Of a stretch of 64,000 nucleotides of DNA, positions 1 through 7,648 are shown one piece after another. Origin of the DNA: Carnobacterium pleistocenium FTR1 (GTDB lineage Bacteria > Bacillota > Bacilli > Lactobacillales > Carnobacteriaceae); NCBI RefSeq assembly GCF_000744285.1, contig NZ_JQLQ01000002.1, positions 310,001 to 374,000 on the forward strand, given 5' to 3'. Below the pieces are notes generated by a model, which did no database searches, was not told the DNA's origin, and saw nothing but the letters and a program-made list of their open reading frames with translations. Positions within the stretch are counted from its first letter, which is position 1, and every line of letters starts with the position of its first letter. The translations under genes and the position numbers were made by a program.

Positions 1-764
1 GTATGGAAAATGCCCTAAGTACCTTTTCTGGACACATGGATGGCATTGCTTCTATTTTGAATAAAGTGAAACGGAACTCATTGGTCCTGTTAGATGAGAT
101 TGGTAGTGGAACGGAGCCAAATGAAGGTGCTGCTTTAGCTATCGCGATTATGGAAGCACTGTATGCTAAGGGAGCCTTAGTCGTGACCACAACCCATTAT
201 GGAGAAATTAAGCGATTTGCTGAAGAACATGAAGATTTTATTCCCGCAGCAATGGAATTTGATCGAGAGTCTTTGACGCCTAAGTTCATTTTACATTTAG
301 GTGAAAGTGGCGATAGCCAAGCACTTTGGATTGCTAAAAAAGTTAATATGGCATCCAATTTGATCAAACAAGCGCAAAAATATATTGATACTAAAGATTA
401 TCAAATCCAGAAAAAAGAATTTGCAAAAAATGAAATAAAATCTGAAATGATTAAAGAAAAAATCCCTACTTTCGGAAAAGGGGACAGCATCCTTCTTACA
501 GAAAGCCAGCGGAAAGGGTTAATATATGAAGACAGTGGTTCAGATAACGTTGTTGTTTATATCGATAAGGATGTTGTAGAAGTACCTAGACAAAGAATCA
601 AGTTATTGACTATGGCTGAAGAATTGTATCCAGAAGGTTATGATTTAGATAGCCTCTTTACAGATTTTCTTACGAGAAAGGTACGGAAAGACTTAGATCG
701 TGGTTCTAAAAAAGCTCAAAAAATTTTAGATAAAGAGATGAAAAAGAGAAGAGAAAACAGTTAG
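1..764 (+). CDS. MutS2-like mismatch-repair family ATPase, 3' part
   Basis: The gene enters from outside the window, so only the last ~254 codons are seen and the true start is missing. The translation holds the end of a MutS ATPase domain: a Walker B segment (LVLLDEIGSGTEP, about residues 26-38 of the visible part) and the following TTTHY switch. After it comes a charged helical region, then a KOW/Tudor-like stretch ending in a basic tail. No Smr nuclease domain follows, unlike full-length MutS2, so this is better called a MutS2-like ATPase. Family members act in the cytoplasm on branched DNA or collided ribosomes; the role of this version is not known. It converges on the M24-like gene across a shared terminator. 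Confidence 0.8.
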   Translation, partial: MENALSTFSGHMDGIASILNKVKRNSLVLLDEIGSGTEPNEGAALAIAIMEALYAKGALVVTTTHYGEIKRFAEEHEDFIPAAMEFDRESLTPKFILHLGESGDSQALWIAKKVNMASNLIKQAQKYIDTKDYQIQKKEFAKNEIKSEMIKEKIPTFGKGDSILLTESQRKGLIYEDSGSDNVVVYIDKDVVEVPRQRIKLLTMAEELYPEGYDLDSLFTDFLTRKVRKDLDRGSKKAQKILDKEMKKRRENS

Positions 765-833
765 TTGCATGCTTACGATTTTAGATTCTTTCCACTAAAT
801 GGAAAGGATCTTTTTATTGTTGATCATTCTATA

Positions 834-892
834 TAAAAAAAGAAACGAATGCTTTCTACAAAATAGTTGTAGAAAGCATTCGTTTCTTTTTT
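834..892. terminator. Bidirectional rho-independent terminator
   Basis: A perfect 21-bp stem (841-861 with 867-887) closes a 5-base loop. An A-run lies on the left and a T-run on the right, so it can serve both converging genes. Confidence 0.9.
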
Positions 893-896
893 AACA

Positions 897-2282
897 TTAT
901 ACTTCTTTTGTGTAGGCTAGAGTTTTATTTAAGAAAAACGGTGTATAAAAGGCAACTGTGTCACTTAAAGGCAGAATATCATCCGAAAGTTTGATACCAA
1001 TAACCTCTTTGATGTAGGTTCTTCTAGCTTCAATACGTTTCCAAACTGCAGGATACTGTTGGCTGAGTTCAATTCTTAATGTTTTGTCAGCAAGTGCAAT
1101 CGGTTCTTCACAGCTTGCACCAGTATAGCCAGGAACGCTTGGGATCATATCAATTTGTAATAGTTGACCGCTTTGAATAACGGCTTCTGACCCTTTATAA
1201 AATGGGGAAGACAGCCATTCTTCGTCTGCAGTATAGTGTCCAGGATTCAAAGTCCAGCCATAAATTTCAGAAGGAAAGACTTCTTGGATTTTTGTATAAA
1301 ATTCGTCTCCGGAAATACCGATAGCAATGGTTTCTAACCAAGTGGAATAAGCTTTGAAGTAAGGTTTACCAACTTTTACCAAATAATCTTTTTGATTTTC
1401 TGGTAATTGGGTTTCTGAAGAAATCACAAAACCAGCTCGGCTGCTCAAACCGCCTTTGTAGCCTACAGTTAGAGAGTAAGGATCTGTTAAAGAGATCGCT
1501 TTATCTCTAGGGTAGAGAATAGCATGCGTAAAGCGTTGACCGGTAGCGCTGATCGTTGTGACCGAGTTGGGTTGACCGTCTTGCGCTAGGAAAGATCCAA
1601 TTTCTTTTTCACTTTTTCCAACAGAAATTTCTTGAATCGCACGAAACATCGCAATTCCTGCTAGAGAAGCGCCGTATTCGTAGTAAGCAATCTCATTTGC
1701 GTTATAAATTGTACGCAATCCGACTTTTGGAGAAAGCAAAGAAAAAGTGAAGTTTTGTAATTGATTTTTATTGGAAACATAGTTTAGTAGGCTATCAATG
1801 ATATAAAATGGCAAATCGAATAGCTCACTATTGATGTACTGATTTGATGTGAAAAGTTTCCAACCGATGATACCGATTTTAGCATCAGGAGCGATATGAC
1901 TTTCTTTAAAATAATAGTCTAATGTTTTTTCACCGGTCATTGGCTGATTTGGAAGAGAAAAGAAAGGAACATGGACTGGGCTCGCTTTGATTCTAGAATG
2001 TGCAGCCATTTTTACATTTTCATTTCCCAGTAATAAATGACTTTCGCCATTTGCGTGGATCACTAAACAAGCTTCTTCAAATCGTGGAATAAAGCCGGTA
2101 AAATACTCAAAGTTCGCACCATGTTCACGATCTGCATAAATAATAGCCGTATCGATAGAATGATGGTGCATTTGTGCTAAGAAATGTTCTTTTCTGGAGT
2201 TCATAGTCTCATCAGTCAATAGAACAGATTTTGGGTCATTGTGGATCGTAGGCAAGGCTACTGTGGATAAATTAATTTTCAT
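897..2282 (-). CDS. M24 (creatinase/aminopeptidase P)-like protein, metal site degenerate
   Basis: 461 residues: an N-terminal creatinase-like domain (about 1-170) and a C-terminal pita-bread fold (about 190-440). M24 enzymes cut X-Pro bonds or hydrolyse creatine using two metals held by Asp, Asp, His, Glu and Glu. Here the two Asp positions read as Val (SLTVGYKGG) and Ser (LSSRAGF), and the first Glu reads as Asp (LLQIDMIP). The His (NPGHYTADEE) and last Glu (ASCEEPIAL) remain. This suggests a changed or lost metal site. The start overlaps the upstream DeoR-type regulator by 11 bases, so the two are one operon. Family assignment is firm; an enzymatic role is doubtful. Confidence 0.75.
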   Translation of the reverse strand: MKINLSTVALPTIHNDPKSVLLTDETMNSRKEHFLAQMHHHSIDTAIIYADREHGANFEYFTGFIPRFEEACLVIHANGESHLLLGNENVKMAAHSRIKASPVHVPFFSLPNQPMTGEKTLDYYFKESHIAPDAKIGIIGWKLFTSNQYINSELFDLPFYIIDSLLNYVSNKNQLQNFTFSLLSPKVGLRTIYNANEIAYYEYGASLAGIAMFRAIQEISVGKSEKEIGSFLAQDGQPNSVTTISATGQRFTHAILYPRDKAISLTDPYSLTVGYKGGLSSRAGFVISSETQLPENQKDYLVKVGKPYFKAYSTWLETIAIGISGDEFYTKIQEVFPSEIYGWTLNPGHYTADEEWLSSPFYKGSEAVIQSGQLLQIDMIPSVPGYTGASCEEPIALADKTLRIELSQQYPAVWKRIEARRTYIKEVIGIKLSDDILPLSDTVAFYTPFFLNKTLAYTKEV

Positions 2283-3057
2283 TTTTCGTTTCCTCTTTTC
2301 TAACGGATTTTATATTGGCAAAGGTACTTATTTCTTTAAAGACTTCTTGATTACTTGGCAAATCAGTGACGATCATATCAAAGTCACTGACTGTACCAAC
2401 TTTATGCAAATAAGATAAACCGAATTTTTTATGGTCAGCGACAAGAATCGTTTTTTTGGATTGTTTTAGGATTGCTCTTTTAGTGAAGGCATCTTCTTCA
2501 TTTGGAAGGGAAACGCCTGAGTCAAGATGAATGCCTTCAGTTCCCATGAAAGTAATATCAAAATTAAAATTTTGGATAAACTCAGCAGTTTCTAAGCCTA
2601 GAAAACCTTTCGAAAGATCTCTATATTTTCCGGGGACACTATGCAGGTGAATCGCTTCATATTTAGATAAAGCATTCATAACCAATAAAGAATTGGTGTA
2701 GAATTGACAATTTTCGATAGTGAAAATTTCTTTTGCAACAGCCAATGTTGTAGTACCAGTCTCAATAAAAACAGAACTGCCTGGCTTAACTAAGGTTCTA
2801 CAAAACTTAGCGATGTCTTTTTTCTCTTGGATACTGATTTCTTCTTTAAAGGATATAGGATTTTCAAGGGTATCTACGCCTCGGTAGATAGCTCCTCCAT
2901 GTACCAATTGGATATCTTCATTTGTCGCTAATTCCTTTAAATCCCGGTTGATCGTCATCATAGAAACCATTAGTTTATCAGCTAATTCTTTTGAATTGAT
3001 TTCTCCATTTACTCTCAATAAATCGTTAATAAGTTCTTGTCTTTTCGTTTGGTTCAA
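2272..3057 (-). CDS. DeoR/GlpR-family transcriptional regulator
   Basis: A winged-helix HTH of DeoR type is at the N-terminus (about residues 10-60: helix, KELADKLMVSMMTINRDLKEL, then a HGGA wing). A C-terminal sugar-phosphate-sensing domain follows, with the usual ETGTTTLAVA motif. Such proteins repress sugar or nucleoside genes until a phosphorylated ligand binds. An upstream in-frame ATG at 3072 is itself part of a GGAGG ribosome binding site, so I place the start at TTG 3057, eight bases after it, giving 261 residues. It is co-transcribed with, and probably controls, the overlapping M24-like gene. The ligand is unknown. Confidence 0.82.
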   Translation of the reverse strand: MNQTKRQELINDLLRVNGEINSKELADKLMVSMMTINRDLKELATNEDIQLVHGGAIYRGVDTLENPISFKEEISIQEKKDIAKFCRTLVKPGSSVFIETGTTTLAVAKEIFTIENCQFYTNSLLVMNALSKYEAIHLHSVPGKYRDLSKGFLGLETAEFIQNFNFDITFMGTEGIHLDSGVSLPNEEDAFTKRAILKQSKKTILVADHKKFGLSYLHKVGTVSDFDMIVTDLPSNQEVFKEISTFANIKSVRKEETKNEN

Positions 3058-3218
3058 TTGTACTACCTCCATTTTCAGAGAATCAGCTTCTATTTTAATT
3101 TAATTATAACATTAAATAATATTAAACTGACAAAATATAACTATTTATGTTTATTTTGTTGTTATTTGTTAGTTTGCAAGAAGAAATCAACTTAAAATGG
3201 GTTAATAAGATAAAATGC

Positions 3219-3272
3219 TTTACAAAATATACCCCGTGAGGTATATTGAATACGTAGCAGGGTATATAGAAT
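3219..3272 (+). promoter_or_regulatory. Promoter with CstR-type operator for the persulfide operon
   Basis: -35 TTTACA (3219-3224) and -10 TATATT (3242-3247) are 17 bases apart. A palindrome, ATATACC-6-GGTATAT (3227-3246), fills the spacer and covers the -10. A further GGGTATAT half-site is at 3260-3267. CsoR/CstR repressors bind G/C-tract palindromes of this kind, and the operon encodes a CstR, so autoregulation by reactive sulfur species is the simple reading. Confidence 0.7.
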
Positions 3273-3329
3273 AGATAAGAGCAACGAAAGATCAATATAA
3301 AAAGAGTAGTACTAATTAGGAGGAAGAGT

Positions 3330-3635
3330 ATGTTTTTTAAAACAGTAGCATCCATTTCAACAAGTGAATTAGAAAAAATCATTGCAGAAAAACCGCAAAT
3401 CATTGATGTGCGGGAAACACATGAATTTCAAGGAGGTCACATACCAGGAGCAAAAAATGTACCATTAGGTAAAATAGCTAATCATACGCCCAAAGGTAAA
3501 ACTTATGTCATTTGTCAATCAGGTATGCGCAGTAAAAAAGCTTCAAAATTATTAACGAAACAAGGCTATGATGTGGTAAATGTCCGTGGTGGCATGTCAT
3601 CTTGGGCTGGAGCTACAAAGGGAGGAAAACTATAA
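3330..3635 (+). CDS. Single-domain rhodanese (sulfurtransferase)
   Basis: 101 residues forming one rhodanese domain with active-site loop CQSGMRS, Cys62 being the persulfide-carrying residue. Rhodaneses pass sulfane sulfur between thiols in the cytoplasm. It is the first gene of a four-gene operon. AGGAGG lies about eight bases before the ATG, and the stop codon overlaps the next start (TAATG). With a CoA-disulfide reductase and CstR alongside, the expected job is trafficking or detoxification of persulfides derived from hydrogen sulfide. Confidence 0.85.
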   Translation: MFFKTVASISTSELEKIIAEKPQIIDVRETHEFQGGHIPGAKNVPLGKIANHTPKGKTYVICQSGMRSKKASKLLTKQGYDVVNVRGGMSSWAGATKGGKL

Positions 3636-5302
3636 TGAAAATTGTTATTGTAGGAGGAGTAGCTGGCGGAATGTCAGCAGCTACTCGATTAAGACGATTG
3701 AATGAAACAGCAGAAATTATTATATTAGAAAAAGGACCCTATGTTTCATTTGCCAATTGTGGTCTTCCTTATTATGTGGCTGGTGAAATTGAAGAACGCA
3801 GCAGCTTATTGGTGCAAACACCTGAAACTTTGCAAGCACGTTTTGAATTAGATGTACGTCCTTATAGTGAAGCCGTATCAATCGATGCTGCTTTAAAAGA
3901 AGTAACGGTTCGAACAGCAGAAGAAGAGTACACATTAGCCTATGATAAATTGATTCTTTCCCCTGGAGCTAAAGCGTTTATCCCACCAGCTAAAGGATTA
4001 AAAGAGGCCAAGAACATTTTCACATTGCGCTCTGTTCCGGATGTAGATGGAATTACGGCTTTTATGGATGCTCATAACCCTAAAAAAGCCGTAGTCATCG
4101 GAGCTGGATTTATCGGTTTAGAAATGGCCGAAAGTTTAGTTCATCGTGGATTAGATGTTACAATCGTTGAAAAAGCACCACAAGTACTGCCACCACTAGA
4201 TGAAGAAATGGCGGCGTATATCACTAAAGAATTGCATGAAAATGGTGTTAAATTGTATACTGGATTGGCTGCTGAATCGTTTGAAGAAGAAGGCAAAGTG
4301 ATTGTGCTTGAAAATGGCGAACGCTTAGAAAGCGATATGACATTAATGTCAGTTGGGGTTAAACCTGAAACGACTGTGGCTTTAACAGCAGGCGTTGAAA
4401 CGGGTGTACGTGGTGGCATATTAGTCGACGAGAACTACGAAACGAGTCAAAAAGATATTTATGCTGTTGGAGATGCAATCGTAGTGAAACAACAAATCAA
4501 TGGAGAAGATACAATGATTTCTTTAGCTGCTCCAGCGAATCGCCAAGGCAGACAAGTGGCAGATGTAATCAGTGGATTACCTCGAAAAAATAAAGGTAGT
4601 ATCGGTACTGCCATTGTGCGCGTATTTAACCAAGTAGCAGCATCAACTGGGCTAAATGAAAGACAACTACAAATAGCAAAAGAAACGTTTGAAATTGTTC
4701 ATATTCAAGGGAAAAGTCATGCAGGATATTATCCAAATGCCGGTACGATATTATTGAAAGTACTATTCAATCCTGAAAACGGAAAAATTTATGGCGCCCA
4801 AGCTATTGGGGAAAATGGAGTAGATAAACGCATTGACATCATTGCAACGGCTATTAAAGCAGGTATGACTGTTCACGATTTGCCAGAATTAGAGTTTACG
4901 TATGCTCCACCATTCGGATCAGCAAAAGACCCGGTAAATATGGCTGGATATGCTGCATTGAACTTGATTGAAGGTGTTAGTGAGTCTATTCAATGGCATG
5001 AACTTGAAGCAAAACAAGAAGCCGGGGCTTTACTACTGGACGTTCGTGAAGAAGAAGAACTTGAAAAAAATGGTCGCCTAAATGGATCAATTAATATTCC
5101 TTTAAATAGTTTAAGAGAACGATTATCAGAAGTGCCTAAAGATAAATCAATTATTGTGAGTTGCCACAGTGGTTTGCGCAGTTATATTGCTGAACGAATT
5201 TTAAAACAAAATGGGTATAAAGTGAAAAATCTAGATGGAGCATTCGCTCTTTACTCAACAGTCAGACCAGAAAAAATCAGATTAGAAAAGGTGGAAAAAT
5301 AA
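3635..5302 (+). CDS. cdr: CoA-disulfide/persulfide reductase with C-terminal rhodanese domain
   Basis: 555 residues. An N-terminal FAD/NAD(P)-binding pyridine nucleotide-disulfide reductase region has GGVAGGMSAA at 7-16, a second dinucleotide fold VIGAGFIGLE, and the single redox cysteine Cys42 in SFANCGLPYY, typical of CoA-disulfide reductases. A C-terminal rhodanese domain has its Cys near 510 (SCHSGLRS). CDR-rhodanese fusions reduce CoA persulfides and disulfides with NAD(P)H. I chose ATG 3635, nine bases after GGGAGG and overlapping the previous stop. The gene is translationally coupled on both sides by TAATG overlaps. Relatives in enterococcal and staphylococcal cst-type operons have the same neighbours. 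Confidence 0.88.
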   Translation: MKIVIVGGVAGGMSAATRLRRLNETAEIIILEKGPYVSFANCGLPYYVAGEIEERSSLLVQTPETLQARFELDVRPYSEAVSIDAALKEVTVRTAEEEYTLAYDKLILSPGAKAFIPPAKGLKEAKNIFTLRSVPDVDGITAFMDAHNPKKAVVIGAGFIGLEMAESLVHRGLDVTIVEKAPQVLPPLDEEMAAYITKELHENGVKLYTGLAAESFEEEGKVIVLENGERLESDMTLMSVGVKPETTVALTAGVETGVRGGILVDENYETSQKDIYAVGDAIVVKQQINGEDTMISLAAPANRQGRQVADVISGLPRKNKGSIGTAIVRVFNQVAASTGLNERQLQIAKETFEIVHIQGKSHAGYYPNAGTILLKVLFNPENGKIYGAQAIGENGVDKRIDIIATAIKAGMTVHDLPELEFTYAPPFGSAKDPVNMAGYAALNLIEGVSESIQWHELEAKQEAGALLLDVREEEELEKNGRLNGSINIPLNSLRERLSEVPKDKSIIVSCHSGLRSYIAERILKQNGYKVKNLDGAFALYSTVRPEKIRLEKVEK

Positions 5303-5598
5303 TGTATAATTCAATATCAATGCAAGAGTTTGAGCAAAAATGGAAAAGAGAAAAACTTCTGTTAGCAGATGTACGAGAAATTGATGAATGGCAAGCGGGA
5401 CATTTAGACGGAGCTATCCACGTACCGCTAAGTGATTTAACAGATGCTAAAGAAAAATTAAATAAAGAACAAGACTACTACGTTATGTGTCATTCAGGAG
5501 CGCGTTCTGCAATGGCTTGTCAGCAGTTAGCGAGAGAAGGATATAAAGTAACTAATGTAATGGGTGGAATATCAGCTTGGAGAGGAGAAACTGTATAG
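5302..5598 (+). CDS. Single-domain rhodanese
   Basis: 98 residues, one rhodanese domain with loop CHSGARS (catalytic Cys63). It is distinct in sequence from the first rhodanese of the operon. Start and stop overlap the neighbours (TAATG before, TAGTG after), so it is coupled to the reductase and to cstR. Having two free rhodaneses plus one fused copy in a single operon suggests different sulfur donors or acceptors, but which ones cannot be read from sequence. Confidence 0.85.
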   Translation: MYNSISMQEFEQKWKREKLLLADVREIDEWQAGHLDGAIHVPLSDLTDAKEKLNKEQDYYVMCHSGARSAMACQQLAREGYKVTNVMGGISAWRGETV

Positions 5599-5858
5599 TG
5601 GAATATGATGTGAAAATTGTAAACCGTCTAAAAAGATCAGATGGCCAATTTCATGGTGTATTGAAGATGATTGAAGAAGGACAAGACTGCGCATCAATTG
5701 TAACTCAGTTATCTGCTGTACGTGCTAGTATCGATCGTGCTACTAGCCTGATTGTGGCTGGTAATTTGGTAGAATGTGTAAAAGAAAATAGTAAAGATGG
5801 CGGCACAGGAGAAGAAAGTATCCAACAAGCTATTAATTTGTTGATGAAAAGTAGATAA
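5598..5858 (+). CDS. cstR: CstR persulfide-sensing repressor (CsoR/DUF156 family)
   Basis: 86 residues from the GTG start that overlaps the previous stop (TAGTG), with GGAG about ten bases upstream. With this start the two sensor cysteines fall exactly at 31 and 60, as in characterised CstR proteins. The copper-liganding His of CsoR is replaced (AGNLVECV has Asn), which favours a reactive-sulfur sensor over a Cu(I) sensor. CstR binds DNA as a tetramer and releases it when Cys31 and Cys60 become di- or trisulfide-linked. Being last in the operon and having a palindrome over the promoter imply negative feedback. Confidence 0.88.
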   Translation: MEYDVKIVNRLKRSDGQFHGVLKMIEEGQDCASIVTQLSAVRASIDRATSLIVAGNLVECVKENSKDGGTGEESIQQAINLLMKSR

Positions 5859-5920
5859 TTAGAGGCGAATTCTTTCCAATGGAGTAAGTTTGGTTAAAAA
5901 GTTGATTTCTAAATAGTTAT

Positions 5921-5967
5921 TAAATAGACACATTGCTATTCATGCAGTGTGTCTATTTAGATATATT
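5921..5967 (+). terminator. Terminator of the persulfide operon
   Basis: A 12-bp stem (5921-5932 with 5948-5959) is extended by four inner pairs around a short loop and followed by an AT-rich, T-ending tract. The rest of the stretch between the operon and the next promoter shows nothing else recognisable. Confidence 0.7.
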
Positions 5968-6054
5968 TTTATAAGTAGCCACTACAAATAAAGCGTATTT
6001 TTTTTGAAAACAACATAATATAAACTTTTTCGTCTTAATGTTCGGTCTAAATTG

Positions 6055-6083
6055 TTGACTTTGTTTTAAATGTGACATACTAT
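6055..6083 (+). promoter_or_regulatory. Sigma-A promoter of the PPDK locus
   Basis: -35 TTGACT (6055-6060) and -10 TACTAT (6078-6083) with a 17-base spacer, 36 bases before the CcpN-like start codon. CcpN-type repressors bind near their targets' -10 regions, so this may also be an autoregulatory site, but I see no defined box. Confidence 0.65.
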
Positions 6084-6119
6084 ATGTTTATGTTGCATCT
6101 TATTGAAAGGGGTTAATTA

Positions 6120-6746
6120 ATGGAACTGAGTGAAAGACAAACAAAAATTATTGAAATTGTAAAAAATAATGAACCCATTACAGGCGAAAAGATAGCTTCG
6201 ACATTAGGTTTTTCTCGTGCAACTTTAAGGCCAGATCTATCCTTATTAACATTGAGTGAACTGTTGATTGCAAAACCAAAAGTAGGTTACTTCTATAATG
6301 CACATAGAGTAGACCCTTTTATCATAAAAGCTATTAAAGAAAAAAAAGTAGAAGACGTTATGAGCGTTCCCGTAATTGTAAGCTCTAACACTTCTATTCA
6401 GGATACAATCATTAAAATGTTTTTAGAAGATGTCGGATCGGTTTATGTTACAGAAAATCATAGCCTTATTGGTTTAGTTTCTAGAAAAGATCTACTAAAA
6501 GCAGTCATGGGAAAAATGAATATTGAGGAAATGCCTGTCAGCATGGCAATGACTAGAGTGCCTAATGTGGTCTACGTCCTTAGTGATGATTCAGTTGAAT
6601 ACGCGACAAAGAAACTTTTAGCTCATGAAGTTGATAGTTTGCCAGTAATAGACAACACTGATGGAAAAGGATTAAAAGTAACTGGTAAATTTTCGAAAAC
6701 ATTAATTAGTCGTCTATTCTTAAACGTTATTGAAAATGAAATTTAG
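6120..6746 (+). CDS. ccpN: CcpN-like transcriptional regulator (HTH plus two CBS domains)
   Basis: 208 residues. A winged HTH (about 1-60, with SRATLRPDLSLL as recognition region) is followed by two CBS repeats (about 75-125 and 140-195) that would bind an adenine nucleotide. In Bacillus, CcpN represses gluconeogenic genes and its gene precedes yqfL, the PPDK regulator homologue. The same order occurs here with ppdK added. It is ten bases upstream of the next gene, so the two are co-transcribed. Likely role: tuning pyruvate-to-PEP flux to carbon supply and energy state. The symbol is given by homology and gene order. Confidence 0.82.
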   Translation: MELSERQTKIIEIVKNNEPITGEKIASTLGFSRATLRPDLSLLTLSELLIAKPKVGYFYNAHRVDPFIIKAIKEKKVEDVMSVPVIVSSNTSIQDTIIKMFLEDVGSVYVTENHSLIGLVSRKDLLKAVMGKMNIEEMPVSMAMTRVPNVVYVLSDDSVEYATKKLLAHEVDSLPVIDNTDGKGLKVTGKFSKTLISRLFLNVIENEI

Positions 6747-6755
6747 GAGGATCAT

Positions 6756-7586
6756 ATGAAACCTTTAACCATTTATCTTATTTCTGACTCGATAGGGGAA
6801 ACGGGTGAACAAGTAATTCATTCTATCTTATCCCAGTATTCGATTGAAGTAGGGCAAATCAAAAAGTTTACGCATGTATTAACTAAACAAATGTTAGAGA
6901 CTATACTTATCGCTATTGGTGAAGAAGAAAACGCTGTTGTTTTTTATACATTAGTCCAAAAAGAGCTGAAACAATATTTAACAGCATATTCTGAGAATAA
7001 CCCATTTATGCTAGTTGATCTATTAGGAGCTGGCATGGCAGCCATCCAAAAAGTTACTTCTTTAGAACCTTTAGGTGAACCGGGCATTATTCGTAAGATG
7101 GATAAAAAATACTTTAGCAGAATCGAAGCAATCGAATTTTCCGTCCGGTATGACGACGGGAAAGATCCAAGAGGAATATTAAAGGCGGACTTAGTTCTTT
7201 TAGGGGTATCCAGAACATCAAAGACCCCGTTATCTATTTATCTAGCAAATAAAAACATTCGGGTCGTAAACATCCCACTTTTTCCAGAATCAGATCCGCC
7301 GAAGGAAATTTATCAAATTTCACCGACTAAAATCATTGGTTTAACTAATTCACCAGAAAAATTAAATAGTATTAGGAGAGAACGGTTAAAGACATTAGGA
7401 CTGCCGCAAAATGCGAGCTATGCAGATACGAATCGTATCTTAGAAGAATTAGATTATGCGGACAGAATCATGAAAAAAATTGGGTGTTTAGTCGTAGATG
7501 TTTCGAATAACGCGATCGAAGAAACGGCAAATTTAATTATTGAAAATATGAAAAAAATGGATAAAAAGGTATTTAATGTTGATTGA
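6756..7586 (+). CDS. Pyruvate, phosphate dikinase regulatory protein (DUF299 kinase/pyrophosphorylase)
   Basis: 276 residues. It opens with the DUF299 signature (YLISDSIGETGEQV) and has a P-loop-like GVSRTSKTP from residue 150. PDRP both inactivates PPDK by ADP-dependent phosphorylation of a Thr near the catalytic His and reverses this by phosphorolysis. The next gene is PPDK, 62 bases downstream, and that protein keeps the target Thr, so substrate and regulator are paired. SD AGGAGG precedes the ATG. The equivalent is called PpsR when the target is PEP synthase, but the neighbour makes PPDK the target here. Confidence 0.92.
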   Translation: MKPLTIYLISDSIGETGEQVIHSILSQYSIEVGQIKKFTHVLTKQMLETILIAIGEEENAVVFYTLVQKELKQYLTAYSENNPFMLVDLLGAGMAAIQKVTSLEPLGEPGIIRKMDKKYFSRIEAIEFSVRYDDGKDPRGILKADLVLLGVSRTSKTPLSIYLANKNIRVVNIPLFPESDPPKEIYQISPTKIIGLTNSPEKLNSIRRERLKTLGLPQNASYADTNRILEELDYADRIMKKIGCLVVDVSNNAIEETANLIIENMKKMDKKVFNVD

Positions 7587-7648
7587 AAATAGAAATGGTA
7601 TTAAATAGTTAAAGCGCAGGTATCCTAATAGAGAAAGAGGCTGAACTA

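Noticed and set aside
3122-3403. Minus-strand frame over the persulfide promoter
   Set aside because: It overlaps a well-defined promoter/operator and the first rhodanese gene, and has no ribosome binding site.
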